64,000 nucleotides of DNA from Bacillota bacterium (GTDB lineage: Bacteria; Bacillota; Clostridia; Lachnospirales; Lachnospiraceae). The stretch lies in NCBI GenBank assembly GCA_023410575.1, contig JAEYPP010000086.1, forward strand, positions 42,277 to 106,276. Direction: 5' to 3'. This document shows, in pieces, positions 36,850-45,715 of this stretch; within the stretch, counting starts at the first letter, position 1; every line of letters begins with the position of its first letter. The notes beneath the pieces were generated by a model. It worked only from the letters and a program-made list of their open reading frames with translations. It did not search any database and was not told the origin of the DNA. The position numbers and the translations under genes are program-made.

Positions 36850-36892
36850 GCCCTTCATTCTTTATTCATACTGCTCTTAGTGCGACAGCTCC
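36850..36892. mobile_element. MITE-like element, solo right arm (copy C)
   Basis: The segment CCCTTCATTCTTTATTCAT...ACTGCTCTTAGTGCGACAGCTCCC matches the right 40 bp of the full copies at 24229-24409 and 41191-41367, ending in the conserved TTAGTGCGACAGC. The centre and left arm are missing or scrambled, with weak similarity back to about 36825. Confidence 0.7.
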
Positions 36893-36910
36893 CGCGCCGC
36901 TAGTATATAA

Positions 36911-36942
36911 AAAAACCTCTTAGGCTAATCCCAAGAGGTTTC
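36911..36942 (-). terminator. Terminator of the flavin oxidoreductase gene
   Basis: On the minus strand AAACCTCTT pairs with AAGAGGTTT around a short GG/CC-extended loop, followed by a run of seven U. It lies about 100 bp after the stop of the gene at 37046. Confidence 0.8.
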
Positions 36943-37045
36943 TATCTACAGTTACAATATTTTATCTATTACTCCACTAACTTTAAACGTATATTCCTCA
37001 AATTCTCGTGTCTTAACTAGCTGTATTGCCAAAACACAAGTGGTA

Positions 37046-38101
37046 CTAAACTGTTAATTCCTCCATAACTTTCTTAACCGTAGTGATCTCCTTTAGGCGG
37101 TAAGCATTATCACCACAAAAGATTAATCCTTCATCGAGCTTCCCTTCTATTGCATTGGTAAGTGCCTTTGTAATACAATATGGAACTTCCTTTGGATTAC
37201 AATGCTCTAGACATTGGAAACAATGCTTAATTTCACTTTTACCTTCTGATACCTTTTGTAAGAATGAATTCCAGATCGCCCTTCCTGGCATTCCGACTGG
37301 ACTTTTAATAATGCGAATATCTTCTTTTTTACTATCGATATAGACTTGCTTATAATCGTCAGGAGCATCACATTCCTTAGTTACAACAAATCTTGTTCCA
37401 ACCTGTACTCCATCTGCACCTGTTAAAAGTGCTTTCTTTACATCCTCTTTATCATAAATTCCACCCGCTACAATTACTGGAATCGCTTGATTGTATTTTT
37501 CTTCATATTCCTTCTTAAAATCTACAATCCTCGTGATTTCCTCCTGATAAGACTCAATATCAATGTCAATCAACTCATCTTCAGGAAACCCAAGATGCCC
37601 ACCTGCTAGTGGTCCTTCTATAACAATAAAATCAGCTGTTCGTTTGTACTTTCGGTCCCACATCTTAAGTATGACTGATGTCGCCTTAAGGCTTGAAACA
37701 ATTGGTGCGATTTTACACACACTACCTTTGATTAGTTCTGGCAGATTGATAGGTAGCCCTGCTCCACTTATAATAACATCTGCTTTTGCTTGTACAGCAG
37801 CTTTCACATATTGAGCATATTGCTTTGTAGCTACCATAATATTAACACCAACAACTCCTCCTTTTGCAATTTCCTTCGCTCGAGCTAGATGCTTCTGAAT
37901 TGCCCTTAAATTGGCTTCCATAGGATTCGTTTTGAAATCCTCCTCATTATATCCAATTTGAGCTGTTGATATAATTCCAACTCCACCTTCTAGCGCAACT
38001 GCTCCAGCAAGACCAGAAAGGCTAATTCCAACACCCATTCCACCTTGGATAATTGGTAAACGTGCTCTTAAATGTCCGATTATAAGCGGTTTCATTAACA
38101 T
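37046..38101 (-). CDS. NAD(P)H-dependent flavin oxidoreductase, nitronate monooxygenase/FabK type
   Basis: The 351-residue TIM-barrel protein binds FMN. It shows LPIIQGGMGVGISLSGLAGAVALEGGVGIIS at the N-terminus, GVNIMVA near 92, VIEGPLAGGHLGFP near 160, and the phosphate-binding VIVAGGIYDKEDVKKALLTGADGVQVGTRFV near 215-245. These are shared by 2-nitropropane dioxygenases and enoyl-ACP reductase II. A late Cys-rich HCFQCLEHCNP segment, near 290, is typical of a clostridial subgroup. Without fab genes alongside, nitronate monooxygenase or another FMN reductase is the safer call. The start follows AGGAG. Confidence 0.85.
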   Translation of the reverse strand: MLMKPLIIGHLRARLPIIQGGMGVGISLSGLAGAVALEGGVGIISTAQIGYNEEDFKTNPMEANLRAIQKHLARAKEIAKGGVVGVNIMVATKQYAQYVKAAVQAKADVIISGAGLPINLPELIKGSVCKIAPIVSSLKATSVILKMWDRKYKRTADFIVIEGPLAGGHLGFPEDELIDIDIESYQEEITRIVDFKKEYEEKYNQAIPVIVAGGIYDKEDVKKALLTGADGVQVGTRFVVTKECDAPDDYKQVYIDSKKEDIRIIKSPVGMPGRAIWNSFLQKVSEGKSEIKHCFQCLEHCNPKEVPYCITKALTNAIEGKLDEGLIFCGDNAYRLKEITTVKKVMEELTV

Positions 38102-38298
38102 AATTATACTCCTCCTATACCATTAAATTTAACTGTAATAGTTTAGATATATTTAGAGTATACACATATTAGATAACAACCTTGCAGAAAAATCCAGTTA
38201 AAATTCTTCACTGTTTACAATAACAGAAAACTAATTTGCACTGATCGATTACCTATTGCCACCGACTTTACCATGCAATAAATTAATTGTTTCACCTA

Positions 38299-39894
38299 TC
38301 ATCTAGTAAACTGAGATATAAACTTCCATGCATTCTCACAGCTATGAGGTCTTACCTCATGAATCTGTCCACTGACACTTGCTAATGCAGTTCGACAAAC
38401 ACCATCTTCGCTATCAAAGTAATGAATCGTCAGATAGCTTCCTGTAGATTCATCGTAAAGCTTCTCGACACGATCACCAGAAACACCCCAGATGGGATTT
38501 TCCCAATTGTCCTTATCCTCGTAGCTCACATTAAATTTAACTTTACACTTATTGACTTTGGCAACATACTGTACTCTTTCAAGACAAGTATCGGCCTGGA
38601 AAGGTAATTCCGGAAGAGGTGATTTTTCTCCACCAGAATAGAAAATCGGAACAGAAACTGTCATATTTATTCTGTCTCCGAGAGGCGGACTAAATGGATT
38701 ATTTTTCACTGGAAACAATGCACTTGTAGGAGCAAAACCTGCAAAAATATGCGGATATTCCTGATACATATCCCATGTCTTTCCACTTCCCATTGAGAAT
38801 CCAGTTGCGTAAATACGATGCTCATCGATATTGTAGCGTTTCTTTAGATTTTCAATTACTTCTACAACTTCTGTAGCTGATACATTCTGATGATTCTCAA
38901 GTGAAACAAACAAAAAACCATATTGGTGTGCGATTTCATACCATCCTGAAACAAAGGTGAAATACAACGAGGAGTCGCCACCGCCATGAAATCCCATCAG
39001 TAGTGGGACCGGTCCTTGATTAAATATATCATTATTGTAGTAAGCAAAGTATCCAACTTTATGTTCTTTTGTATCCTTGAATGCACCCATGTTGTCAGGT
39101 GATGTCTTGACAAGAACGCTACCTACTTCTTCTGTCATATTCATGGATTCAAAGTCATGCTCAATCTTCATATTGCCACACCACATTTTAAACTTGCGAA
39201 CAAATGACTTAAAATCAGCCCTGTAGTCAGGCTCTGACTTAATTAGCAGATTCGTACAACCGCAAAATGCTTCATTTACTTCATTCGAATTGCCAACACT
39301 CAATATGGCGATATCCTTACGCTCTGGTGCTGGAATAACACTCAGATTCTGCATGGAACACATCGCAGGAGTAATCTCGCCTGGCCCCCAGAGATACTCA
39401 CCATTGATTGTTTTTAACAGATTCTTAGCAACATAATCTGCCGACTCACCAAAACTATAAATATCAGCTCGAAAAATCGCACCTCTGATAAAAAAGCCCT
39501 GAAACTCACGTGTAAAGAAATTATGTACTTCGGCTATTCCATCTAAATAGCGGGGATCCATTTTTACTTCAGCTATAACGGATGCATATAACTCCTCTGT
39601 TGCATTCTTCCAACCACCTTCATCCGTTGGATAAATAAAGAGAACACTAGAATCCACTTTGGCAGCAATACTGCTAAGTCCGCTCTTCTTGGCGAATTGG
39701 ATTGCCTCATCCATGCTTTGTCTGTGTTCTTCAAAAACTAGTAGTAACGGAGCCCGAAAGGCATAATTATTCGTCTGTCCATCGATATCATTAGCTGGTA
39801 TGTATGCCTTGAGAAAGAATTTCTCATACTCATGTTCCCAATACTTATCTCCATCAGCCAATGTAAAAACCGATGGTCTTTCCATCAATCCCAT
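38299..39894 (-). CDS. Large esterase of the alpha/beta-hydrolase fold (PHB depolymerase-like)
   Basis: The start is at ATG 39894 (MGLMERPSVF) with AAAGGAG seven bases upstream; 531 residues result. The N-terminal ~240 residues are not recognised. The C-terminal half is an alpha/beta hydrolase: PVPLLMGFHGGGDSSLYFTF (oxyanion region), the nucleophile elbow ATGFSMGSGKTWDM near 365, and a late EVRPHSCENAWKFI with the probable catalytic His. This resembles feruloyl/PHB esterases that cut esters on plant polymers or polyesters. No signal peptide is seen, so it acts inside the cell. It lies 16 bp after a serine-hydrolase gene in the same operon. Confidence 0.78.
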   Translation of the reverse strand: MGLMERPSVFTLADGDKYWEHEYEKFFLKAYIPANDIDGQTNNYAFRAPLLLVFEEHRQSMDEAIQFAKKSGLSSIAAKVDSSVLFIYPTDEGGWKNATEELYASVIAEVKMDPRYLDGIAEVHNFFTREFQGFFIRGAIFRADIYSFGESADYVAKNLLKTINGEYLWGPGEITPAMCSMQNLSVIPAPERKDIAILSVGNSNEVNEAFCGCTNLLIKSEPDYRADFKSFVRKFKMWCGNMKIEHDFESMNMTEEVGSVLVKTSPDNMGAFKDTKEHKVGYFAYYNNDIFNQGPVPLLMGFHGGGDSSLYFTFVSGWYEIAHQYGFLFVSLENHQNVSATEVVEVIENLKKRYNIDEHRIYATGFSMGSGKTWDMYQEYPHIFAGFAPTSALFPVKNNPFSPPLGDRINMTVSVPIFYSGGEKSPLPELPFQADTCLERVQYVAKVNKCKVKFNVSYEDKDNWENPIWGVSGDRVEKLYDESTGSYLTIHYFDSEDGVCRTALASVSGQIHEVRPHSCENAWKFISQFTR

Positions 39895-39910
39895 ATACAA
39901 TCTCCTTTAA

Positions 39911-41074
39911 TTAAATAATTCCTGACCACAATATAGATGCTACATTACGAAGAGGAAGCATATTCCAGTTATCTCCAACGAACTGTGCTGACCATAGTGC
40001 AACAAACTTCTCCTCATAATCAATCATCAGACAGCAGGTTCCCCATCCCTCATGATTGATTGTTCCAGGTGTTACAAGTTGTGAACGATTTGTCTCAACT
40101 TGAACAGCTGGCCCCAACCCATAAGGATTATCCGTACCATTAGCTCCCCAGCAATAATTTTTTACATCAGGTGGAGTTTGAATTCGTTTCAAAGCCTCTA
40201 CTGCTTTTCTACCAAGCACATGTCTGTTGTTGTATTTACCATAATTTAAGAGCATTAATCCGAACTTCACCAAATCCTCATCTGTTGAAAGAAGACCGTT
40301 CCAAGTCCGTGGAACTGGCTTTTCAAGTTCCTCCTGAACCTCATCTGCTCCTGATATGCAATGATCGGTCCATTCAAAGCGACTATTATAGCGATCTTTA
40401 TATTTTGTTGTATAATCCCAATGGGTATCCTGCATGTCACAAGGTTTCAATACTCTCTCATTGATATAATCATGTACGAAGATTCCAGTGGAACGTGTTA
40501 TGATTTCACCTAGCACATTATATCCTAAAGAACAATATGCCCACTCTTTTCCTGGTTCATTGCTCAAGCCTTTACTTAATAACTTATCAATCCATTGTGG
40601 ACTTTTCATAATGCTGCTGACGCTTTCATGATACTTATCGGGTTTACAGCCATCATCACAGTATAAACCTGAAGTATGAGTCAGTAAATGCCAAACTTGA
40701 ATTTTATTAAATGGTTCGTCTTTGAATTCGAGTAGAATTTCTCCAACCGGCTGGTCTAACCGAATGATTCCATCCTCTACTAATTGCAAAACAGCTATTG
40801 CAGTAACCATCTTAGTAATTGAGTAGATTCCATAAACACTATCCGGCAGAAAAGGTCTGCTATCTTCTTCCTTGTAATTTAGAAACCCAATCCCTCTATG
40901 TGCAAATATCTTATTGTTTCTTGACAAACAATAACTTGCTGATTGTAAAATATCCTGTTGGATCAGCTTTTTAAAATGTCCATCCAACACCTCCAGCCGT
41001 TCTTCCTCATATCCCGCTTCCTGTGGGTTATAAGGTACTTCTCCTTTTGTAACCTCGATTGGAAAATTTCTCAT
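39911..41074 (-). CDS. Serine hydrolase, beta-lactamase class C/esterase-like
   Basis: The 387-residue protein has the S-x-x-K nucleophile SITK in VYGIYSITKMV near 85, a Tyr motif YCSLGYNVLGEI near 175, and HEGWGT near 338, standing in for the KTG box. HLLTHTSGLYCDDG is the usual family block. Such proteins include D-Ala-D-Ala carboxypeptidases, esterases and lactonases. No signal peptide or lipobox is present, so a cytoplasmic esterase or amidase is more likely than a penicillin-binding protein. It starts the two-gene unit with the esterase downstream, behind CAGGAGG. Confidence 0.88.
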   Translation of the reverse strand: MRNFPIEVTKGEVPYNPQEAGYEEERLEVLDGHFKKLIQQDILQSASYCLSRNNKIFAHRGIGFLNYKEEDSRPFLPDSVYGIYSITKMVTAIAVLQLVEDGIIRLDQPVGEILLEFKDEPFNKIQVWHLLTHTSGLYCDDGCKPDKYHESVSSIMKSPQWIDKLLSKGLSNEPGKEWAYCSLGYNVLGEIITRSTGIFVHDYINERVLKPCDMQDTHWDYTTKYKDRYNSRFEWTDHCISGADEVQEELEKPVPRTWNGLLSTDEDLVKFGLMLLNYGKYNNRHVLGRKAVEALKRIQTPPDVKNYCWGANGTDNPYGLGPAVQVETNRSQLVTPGTINHEGWGTCCLMIDYEEKFVALWSAQFVGDNWNMLPLRNVASILWSGII

Positions 41075-41190
41075 ATTCTATCCTCCTGTAGATATCTTTC
41101 GTTTCATGAAGTAATATGTACACCAATTTCTTATAACCAATATTATACTCTTGAGATAGCTGTTTAGCAAATACGAATCACATGATCAAA

Positions 41191-41367
41191 AAGGGGCAGT
41201 CGAACTAAGGGCATTATGAATAAAGAAAGAAGGGCGATGGTATATTTTCTTTGGCGCGCGATGGAAACAAGCCCCACAAAGTACGTGTGGGGACTTGTAA
41301 GGCACTCCAAAAAATACCATCTCCCTTCATTCTTTTATACAATATTCAGCTAGTGCGACAGCGCCTT
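41191..41367. mobile_element. MITE-like palindromic element, copy B (full, reverse orientation)
   Basis: The reverse complement of 41191-41367 aligns end to end with the element at 24229-24409. Shared blocks include CTGTCGCACTAGCTGAATAT, TATAAAAGAATGAAG, GGAGTGCCTTACAAGTCC, CTTTGTGGGGCTTG and AAGAAAATATACCATCG. It is non-coding and lies between the serine-hydrolase promoter region and the MFS gene's end, so it may affect or end their transcripts. Confidence 0.85.
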
Positions 41368-41376
41368 TAAAGTTGT

Positions 41377-42633
41377 CTAATTTTCCTTTCCTTGTTGGAC
41401 ATCCATTAGAGCACATCGTTTTTTCCATCCCATTGAAATACTAATCGTTGAAAAAACAAGGAGAAATGCTATAATCAGTAAAACTAAAAAATAACTATGA
41501 GTATAATCATAGATAAATCCATAGAAAGGAATTAGTAAGATTGAAGCAATTGGTGCACCCATCGATATCTTTGAAAAAATCTTCTCATACTCTTTGTTTC
41601 CATAAAAAGAGAGAGTTAAAATTGGTGCCAATACCATAATTCCTGCACTAGCAAAACCATGTAGAAAGCTAGCAATGAAAAATATAACTATTCCGCTTCC
41701 TCCAAATAAAAATCCAACGACTGCCGCTATTCCTGTACCAATCATAATATAGCAAGTTTTAAGACTTCCGATTCGGTCACTAATAAATCCAATTGCAACC
41801 GAGCCAATTGCCGTTCCAATCGAGGAAAAGGATAATGCTTCTCCCGTCTGATCTATGCTAAGTCCAAGTAGCTCTCCATAGGTAGGTATATGCTGATTAA
41901 AAACCCCAACACCTGTAATTGCAATCATGAAGAATAACAACAAATAAAACGAAGCTGATTTTAATACGATACTCTCTGGAATATTAACATCATCCGATAC
42001 CTGTTTCTTTGTTTTGGTTCTATCCCCTGCTCCAAATGCTGATAAATTTTTATCTGAAGGCCTGTTTCTAATAAAGAGGATACTGGCAATAACCACAACA
42101 ACGAAAGTAATACTACCAATGATAAAATAGGCATACCGCCAACCATTTCGAGAAATCAATTTAGCTGTAACAGGTTCTAGTACAGCTCCAAATAAACCAA
42201 CAAAAGCCATTTGAATCCCCATAATTAATCCCTTATTTTTGACAAACCAACGATTAATTAGGATAGGACCCAATAAAGTTGCTATAATGATTGCTCCAAT
42301 TGCTTGTGGAATGGCTAATATATACCAACCAAATACTGATTTTAGTAAACCAAATGCAACAAAAGATAACGCTTGCAAACAAGCGCCAATAATAGAAATA
42401 ATTCGGATATCATATTTATTGATAAGCTTACCAGCAACTGGTAGGAAGATAACTGTAACAACTGACATAATACTTAGATACAAAGAAATTGTGCCAATAC
42501 CTACTCCAATTTCTTGTGAAACAGGCTCTAAAAACAATCCAGATGTCATATTAATTCCACCGGATGCAAATCCTCGTATTAAAATTACACCTAATAAGAT
42601 GATCCATGCATAATGCAATTTTCCTTTTTTCAT
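41377..42633 (-). CDS. Major facilitator superfamily transporter (OFA-like)
   Basis: The 418-residue protein has twelve membrane helices with a short charged loop between helices 6 and 7 (near residues 195-215). HYAWIILLGVILIRGFASGGINMTSGLFLEPVSQEIG at the start and GFISDRIGSLK near 285 are MFS family blocks. The N-terminus is like oxalate/formate antiporter (OFA) and monocarboxylate carriers, so an organic acid or related small substrate is possible but not proven. The start follows AAGGAAGGGG. A terminator-bounded gap separates it from the upstream GH43 gene, so co-regulation is uncertain. Confidence 0.88.
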   Translation of the reverse strand: MKKGKLHYAWIILLGVILIRGFASGGINMTSGLFLEPVSQEIGVGIGTISLYLSIMSVVTVIFLPVAGKLINKYDIRIISIIGACLQALSFVAFGLLKSVFGWYILAIPQAIGAIIIATLLGPILINRWFVKNKGLIMGIQMAFVGLFGAVLEPVTAKLISRNGWRYAYFIIGSITFVVVVIASILFIRNRPSDKNLSAFGAGDRTKTKKQVSDDVNIPESIVLKSASFYLLLFFMIAITGVGVFNQHIPTYGELLGLSIDQTGEALSFSSIGTAIGSVAIGFISDRIGSLKTCYIMIGTGIAAVVGFLFGGSGIVIFFIASFLHGFASAGIMVLAPILTLSFYGNKEYEKIFSKISMGAPIASILLIPFYGFIYDYTHSYFLVLLIIAFLLVFSTISISMGWKKRCALMDVQQGKEN

Positions 42634-42793
42634 TATAAGTTATCCCCTTCCTTCAAGGACTTCTAAGATATTCTTTTTTTATTATCTCTCGCCTTTTTCT
42701 ATTTATCCATTTTCAATTAATTTATAATATATGAACTAAAGCTACCTCTCTAATGAACCAAGGAATGGAATCTATTTCTGTCAAGTTAACTGC

Positions 42794-42839
42794 ACAAAAA
42801 AGACAAAGACAGATTTGTATCTGTCCTTGTCTTTTTTGT
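42794..42839 (-). terminator. Terminator after the GH43 gene
   Basis: ACAAAAAAGACAAAGACAGA (42794-42813) pairs with its complement ending at 42839, with one G-U, flanked by A and T runs. It works in either direction and lies about 45 bp past the GH43 stop. Confidence 0.8.
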
Positions 42840-42884
42840 ATGGTTATTCAACGTTTACATGGCCATCCTTGAGGCGAAAGTCCT

Positions 42885-43820
42885 TTATGCTATCAGATTC
42901 GGATATTCAATACCTTCCACACTGTCACACATTTTCACAGTATCAATAGAGCCATCTTCATTATACTTAAACTCTGCTACACAAACTGATCTGTGGAATA
43001 AGCTTCCGCCTGGCAATTCAGAAGTATGATAAAACAGATAAGAATGTCCCTTAAAATCTGCAATACCCGGATGGTTTGTAAAACAATCTCCTGCTTCCAT
43101 TAAAACACCGCCATACACCCATGGTCCAGTTGGTGAAATTGAGGTCGAATAAGCCAGATGTTCATTTTGCTGATCCAATGCAAAACCCGCATATACCATG
43201 TAATAAAGATTATTTCTTTTATAGAACCAAGGGCCTTCTCCATAGGTTGTACCGGTATCATGGCTTCCTTTTCCAAAAGCTTCCTCAGTCATAGGGATTT
43301 TCACTATACCAACAGTTTTATCATACGAAACCATATCTTCATTCAAAAGAACATAACGAAGTTCAGGATTTCCAAAATAAAGATATGCTTGACCATCATC
43401 ATCAACAAATACGGTAGGGTCAATATCATTCCAATCTCCTTCATCGATAAGAGGTTCACCCATATCCTTAAAAGGTCCTGCAGGGTAATCCGATACACCT
43501 ACTGCAATTGCCATTCCACCGTCTTTTTTATGTACTGGGCAATAAAGATAAAACTTACCATTACGCTCTACTGCCTGAGGTGCCCATGCTCTGTCATCCG
43601 CCCATTCAATATCATCCAAAGAGAAAATTACACCATGGTCAGTCCAGTTCACCATATCCTTGGTGGAAAAACAACGCCAGTCGAACATTGTATAGAAATC
43701 ATTGATGAGTTCATCCTCATCGTGAGTGGTATACAGATAAAGTGTATCCCCCACCACCATAGGTGCAGGATCTGCTGTGTAGATTGATTCAATAATTGGA
43801 TTTGTTTTCTTAGTGTTCAT
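42885..43820 (-). CDS. Glycoside hydrolase family 43 (xylosidase/arabinofuranosidase-type)
   Basis: GH43 enzymes use a five-bladed propeller to remove xylose or arabinose from plant hemicellulose. The 311-residue single-domain protein shows the catalytic triad blocks: TADPAPMVVGDTLYLYTTHDEDE (base Asp near residue 16), IDPTVFVDDDGQAYLYFGN (Asp near 131) and YGEGPWFYKRNNLYYMVYAG (acid Glu near 200). FTNHPGIADFKGHSYLFYH supplies the calcium-site His. No signal peptide or carbohydrate-binding module is seen, so it likely acts on imported oligosaccharides. It has a good GAGGAG start and its own terminator. Confidence 0.92.
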   Translation of the reverse strand: MNTKKTNPIIESIYTADPAPMVVGDTLYLYTTHDEDELINDFYTMFDWRCFSTKDMVNWTDHGVIFSLDDIEWADDRAWAPQAVERNGKFYLYCPVHKKDGGMAIAVGVSDYPAGPFKDMGEPLIDEGDWNDIDPTVFVDDDGQAYLYFGNPELRYVLLNEDMVSYDKTVGIVKIPMTEEAFGKGSHDTGTTYGEGPWFYKRNNLYYMVYAGFALDQQNEHLAYSTSISPTGPWVYGGVLMEAGDCFTNHPGIADFKGHSYLFYHTSELPGGSLFHRSVCVAEFKYNEDGSIDTVKMCDSVEGIEYPNLIA

Positions 43821-43888
43821 ATTTTTCTCCTCTTATATTTTTTTAATTTTCTTTTTCCCATAAATAGTAAAAACTCAGAATAATTTCC

Positions 43889-44509
43889 CTAATCCATCCA
43901 TGTAATCTTATTTTCCTCTTTACGAAGAATTCTTTCGATATTTTTCTTGTGTCGCACAATAATCACTGCTGTAAACAGGAGCGATGCGCAAAATAAAGCA
44001 GGTGCTTTTATAAAAATTCCTATAAAAAGTGTATTTATTACTGCTGATGATATACTTGCCAAGGCAATAATCTTCCACAAATATAGTACTACTAAAAAGC
44101 CAATGAGTGGAAGTAAGAAAATCCACAAACTGTATTCCCAAAACAATACCATACCAAAGAGAAAGCCATACATAACTGCAACAGCCTTTCCACCTTTAAA
44201 TTTAGCGAATATAGGAAAACAATGCCCCATTGCCGCAGACAGACCACCAATTATGGAAACCATCTCTACATCAAAGAAAAAGGAAGTCAGAAAAATAACC
44301 AATGTTACCTTCAAAATATCAAAAGTCATCACCACAAGACCAGCTTTTTTACCAAGAACTCTTCCTGCATTTCCACCACCCAGATTCTTACTTCCATAAT
44401 TTCTAATATCTTTGTGATAAAATACCTTACCAACGACCAATGCAAAAGGAATGGAGCCAAGAAAATATCCAAGTATTATGGCTGATATTATTTCTATATA
44501 AATATTCAT
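43889..44509 (-). CDS. plsY: Acyl-phosphate glycerol-3-phosphate acyltransferase
   Basis: PlsY makes lysophosphatidate from acyl phosphate and glycerol 3-phosphate, the first step of phospholipid synthesis in most Gram-positives. The start is at ATG 44509 (MNIYIEIISAIILGYFLGSIPFALVVG), preceded by AAAGGA; a longer frame has no site. The 206-residue protein has five membrane helices and the motifs YFLGSIPFALVVGK, NYGSKNLGGGNAGRVLG and AMGHCFPIFAKFKGGKAVA. The second motif is GSKNLGGGN rather than the common GSGNxGATN. It follows a DegV gene by 13 bp; DegV/FakB supplies fatty acid for making acyl phosphate, so the pairing makes metabolic sense. Confidence 0.92.
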   Translation of the reverse strand: MNIYIEIISAIILGYFLGSIPFALVVGKVFYHKDIRNYGSKNLGGGNAGRVLGKKAGLVVMTFDILKVTLVIFLTSFFFDVEMVSIIGGLSAAMGHCFPIFAKFKGGKAVAVMYGFLFGMVLFWEYSLWIFLLPLIGFLVVLYLWKIIALASISSAVINTLFIGIFIKAPALFCASLLFTAVIIVRHKKNIERILRKEENKITWMD

Positions 44510-44522
44510 GTGACTGTCCTTT

Positions 44523-45353
44523 CTATCTGCAGATTGCTTGAATTGTAATACATCCAGGACCACCATGAGTAATTAAGGTGGGGGACAACTGGAATAATTC
44601 AATCGTAGTATCTGAGAAATGATTTCGAATCTGCTTCCTTGTTTCTTCTGCTACTTGACGAACACACGCATGACCAATGCTAATAATATAATCCTGATTT
44701 ACTCTCATCCCTTTAAAATATTCAATCACTGCATCCACAGCCTTTTTAAAGGAACGCTTTACAGCAAAAGGCTTAATTCTCCTCATATCCTCAGTCTGTG
44801 TCAATACAGGAATAATCTTAATCACACTACAAATAGCTGCTGCAATCGACGTCAATCTTCCACTTCGCTTCAAATAATTATAATCAGAAGGAATTACAAA
44901 AGAAACTGATGTTGCAACAGAATTATTAACCTGCTTCACAATCTCCTCTATTCCCACGCCTTCTTTCTTAAGCATCATTGCCTTTTGCACAAGATAACGC
45001 TGAGCCCCAGCCAGAGTTTGAGTATCAATAATATGTATATGTTCATTCTGTTCCACACAGTTTCTGGCTCCCATAGCATTCTGGTATGTACCAGACAATC
45101 CATCTCCAATTGTTAAATACAAAATATCTTCCTGCGAGCCTTCAAAAATATCAATCACATCTCCAATTGATGGTTGGGAAGATGTAGGGACCTTCCCCTG
45201 TACAATAAATTTTAGAAACTCTTCACTACTAATATCCTCATAATCTCTATATGCTACACCATCTACAAGAACACATGCCGGAATAACTTCTATCCCTAAT
45301 TCTTTTCCTTCTTGTAGAGAGTACAAAGCTGATGTATCCGTTATTATCTTCAT
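44523..45353 (-). CDS. DegV family fatty-acid-binding protein (second copy)
   Basis: The 276-residue protein begins KIITDTSALYSLQEGKELGIEVIPACVLVDGVAYRDYED, shows PTSSQPSIGDVIDIFEG, LTIGDGLSGTYQNA and YLKRSGRLTSIAAAICSVIKIIPVL, all DegV family blocks. The typical SxxxT carboxylate-contact Ser is kept (TSSQPS). It differs clearly from the other DegV at 20535. It likely loads a fatty acid onto the FakA kinase, giving acyl phosphate for the PlsY encoded 13 bp downstream. The start has GGAGACTGGGAAGAG upstream. Confidence 0.9.
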   Translation of the reverse strand: MKIITDTSALYSLQEGKELGIEVIPACVLVDGVAYRDYEDISSEEFLKFIVQGKVPTSSQPSIGDVIDIFEGSQEDILYLTIGDGLSGTYQNAMGARNCVEQNEHIHIIDTQTLAGAQRYLVQKAMMLKKEGVGIEEIVKQVNNSVATSVSFVIPSDYNYLKRSGRLTSIAAAICSVIKIIPVLTQTEDMRRIKPFAVKRSFKKAVDAVIEYFKGMRVNQDYIISIGHACVRQVAEETRKQIRNHFSDTTIELFQLSPTLITHGGPGCITIQAICR

Positions 45354-45715
45354 CTCTTCCCAGTCTCCTTTACCTCAATAGTTGTAATTTTTCTTAAATG
45401 ATAATTCCCTCATTTCCTACTAATTCCATTATAACTGTTTTTTCAAAATTTTCACCTCTAATTTTTACCATTTATTTTCTACTTATTCTACCATCATTCT
45501 CTCACACTATCTCTCTACAAACATGACATATAACAAACTTACAAAGCTTAGATTTTGGTATACTACCCGTCAGTAGATAATTATAAACAAAAAAAATCTG
45601 CTCAGTGAATGCTGAGCAGTACTTTATCTATTATTTTCTGCCTAAAAGCTTATGAAAAAAGTTCACCATTTTTTTGAAATGTAACCTACGCGAACAAAAC
45701 ATTACTGGTATATGC
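45354..45715. other. Intergenic stretch between nitrogenase-like operon 2 and the DegV gene
   Basis: About 360 bp. Besides the operon-2 terminator (45588-45619), it must hold the DegV promoter near 45360-45480. The rest is AT- and CT-rich without supported genes. Confidence 0.5.
45588..45619 (-). terminator. Terminator of nitrogenase-like operon 2
   Basis: On the minus strand CTGCTCAG pairs perfectly with CTGAGCAG around a 6-nt loop, followed by eight U. It lies about 97 bp after the NifK-like stop, so the operon ends here. Confidence 0.85.
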
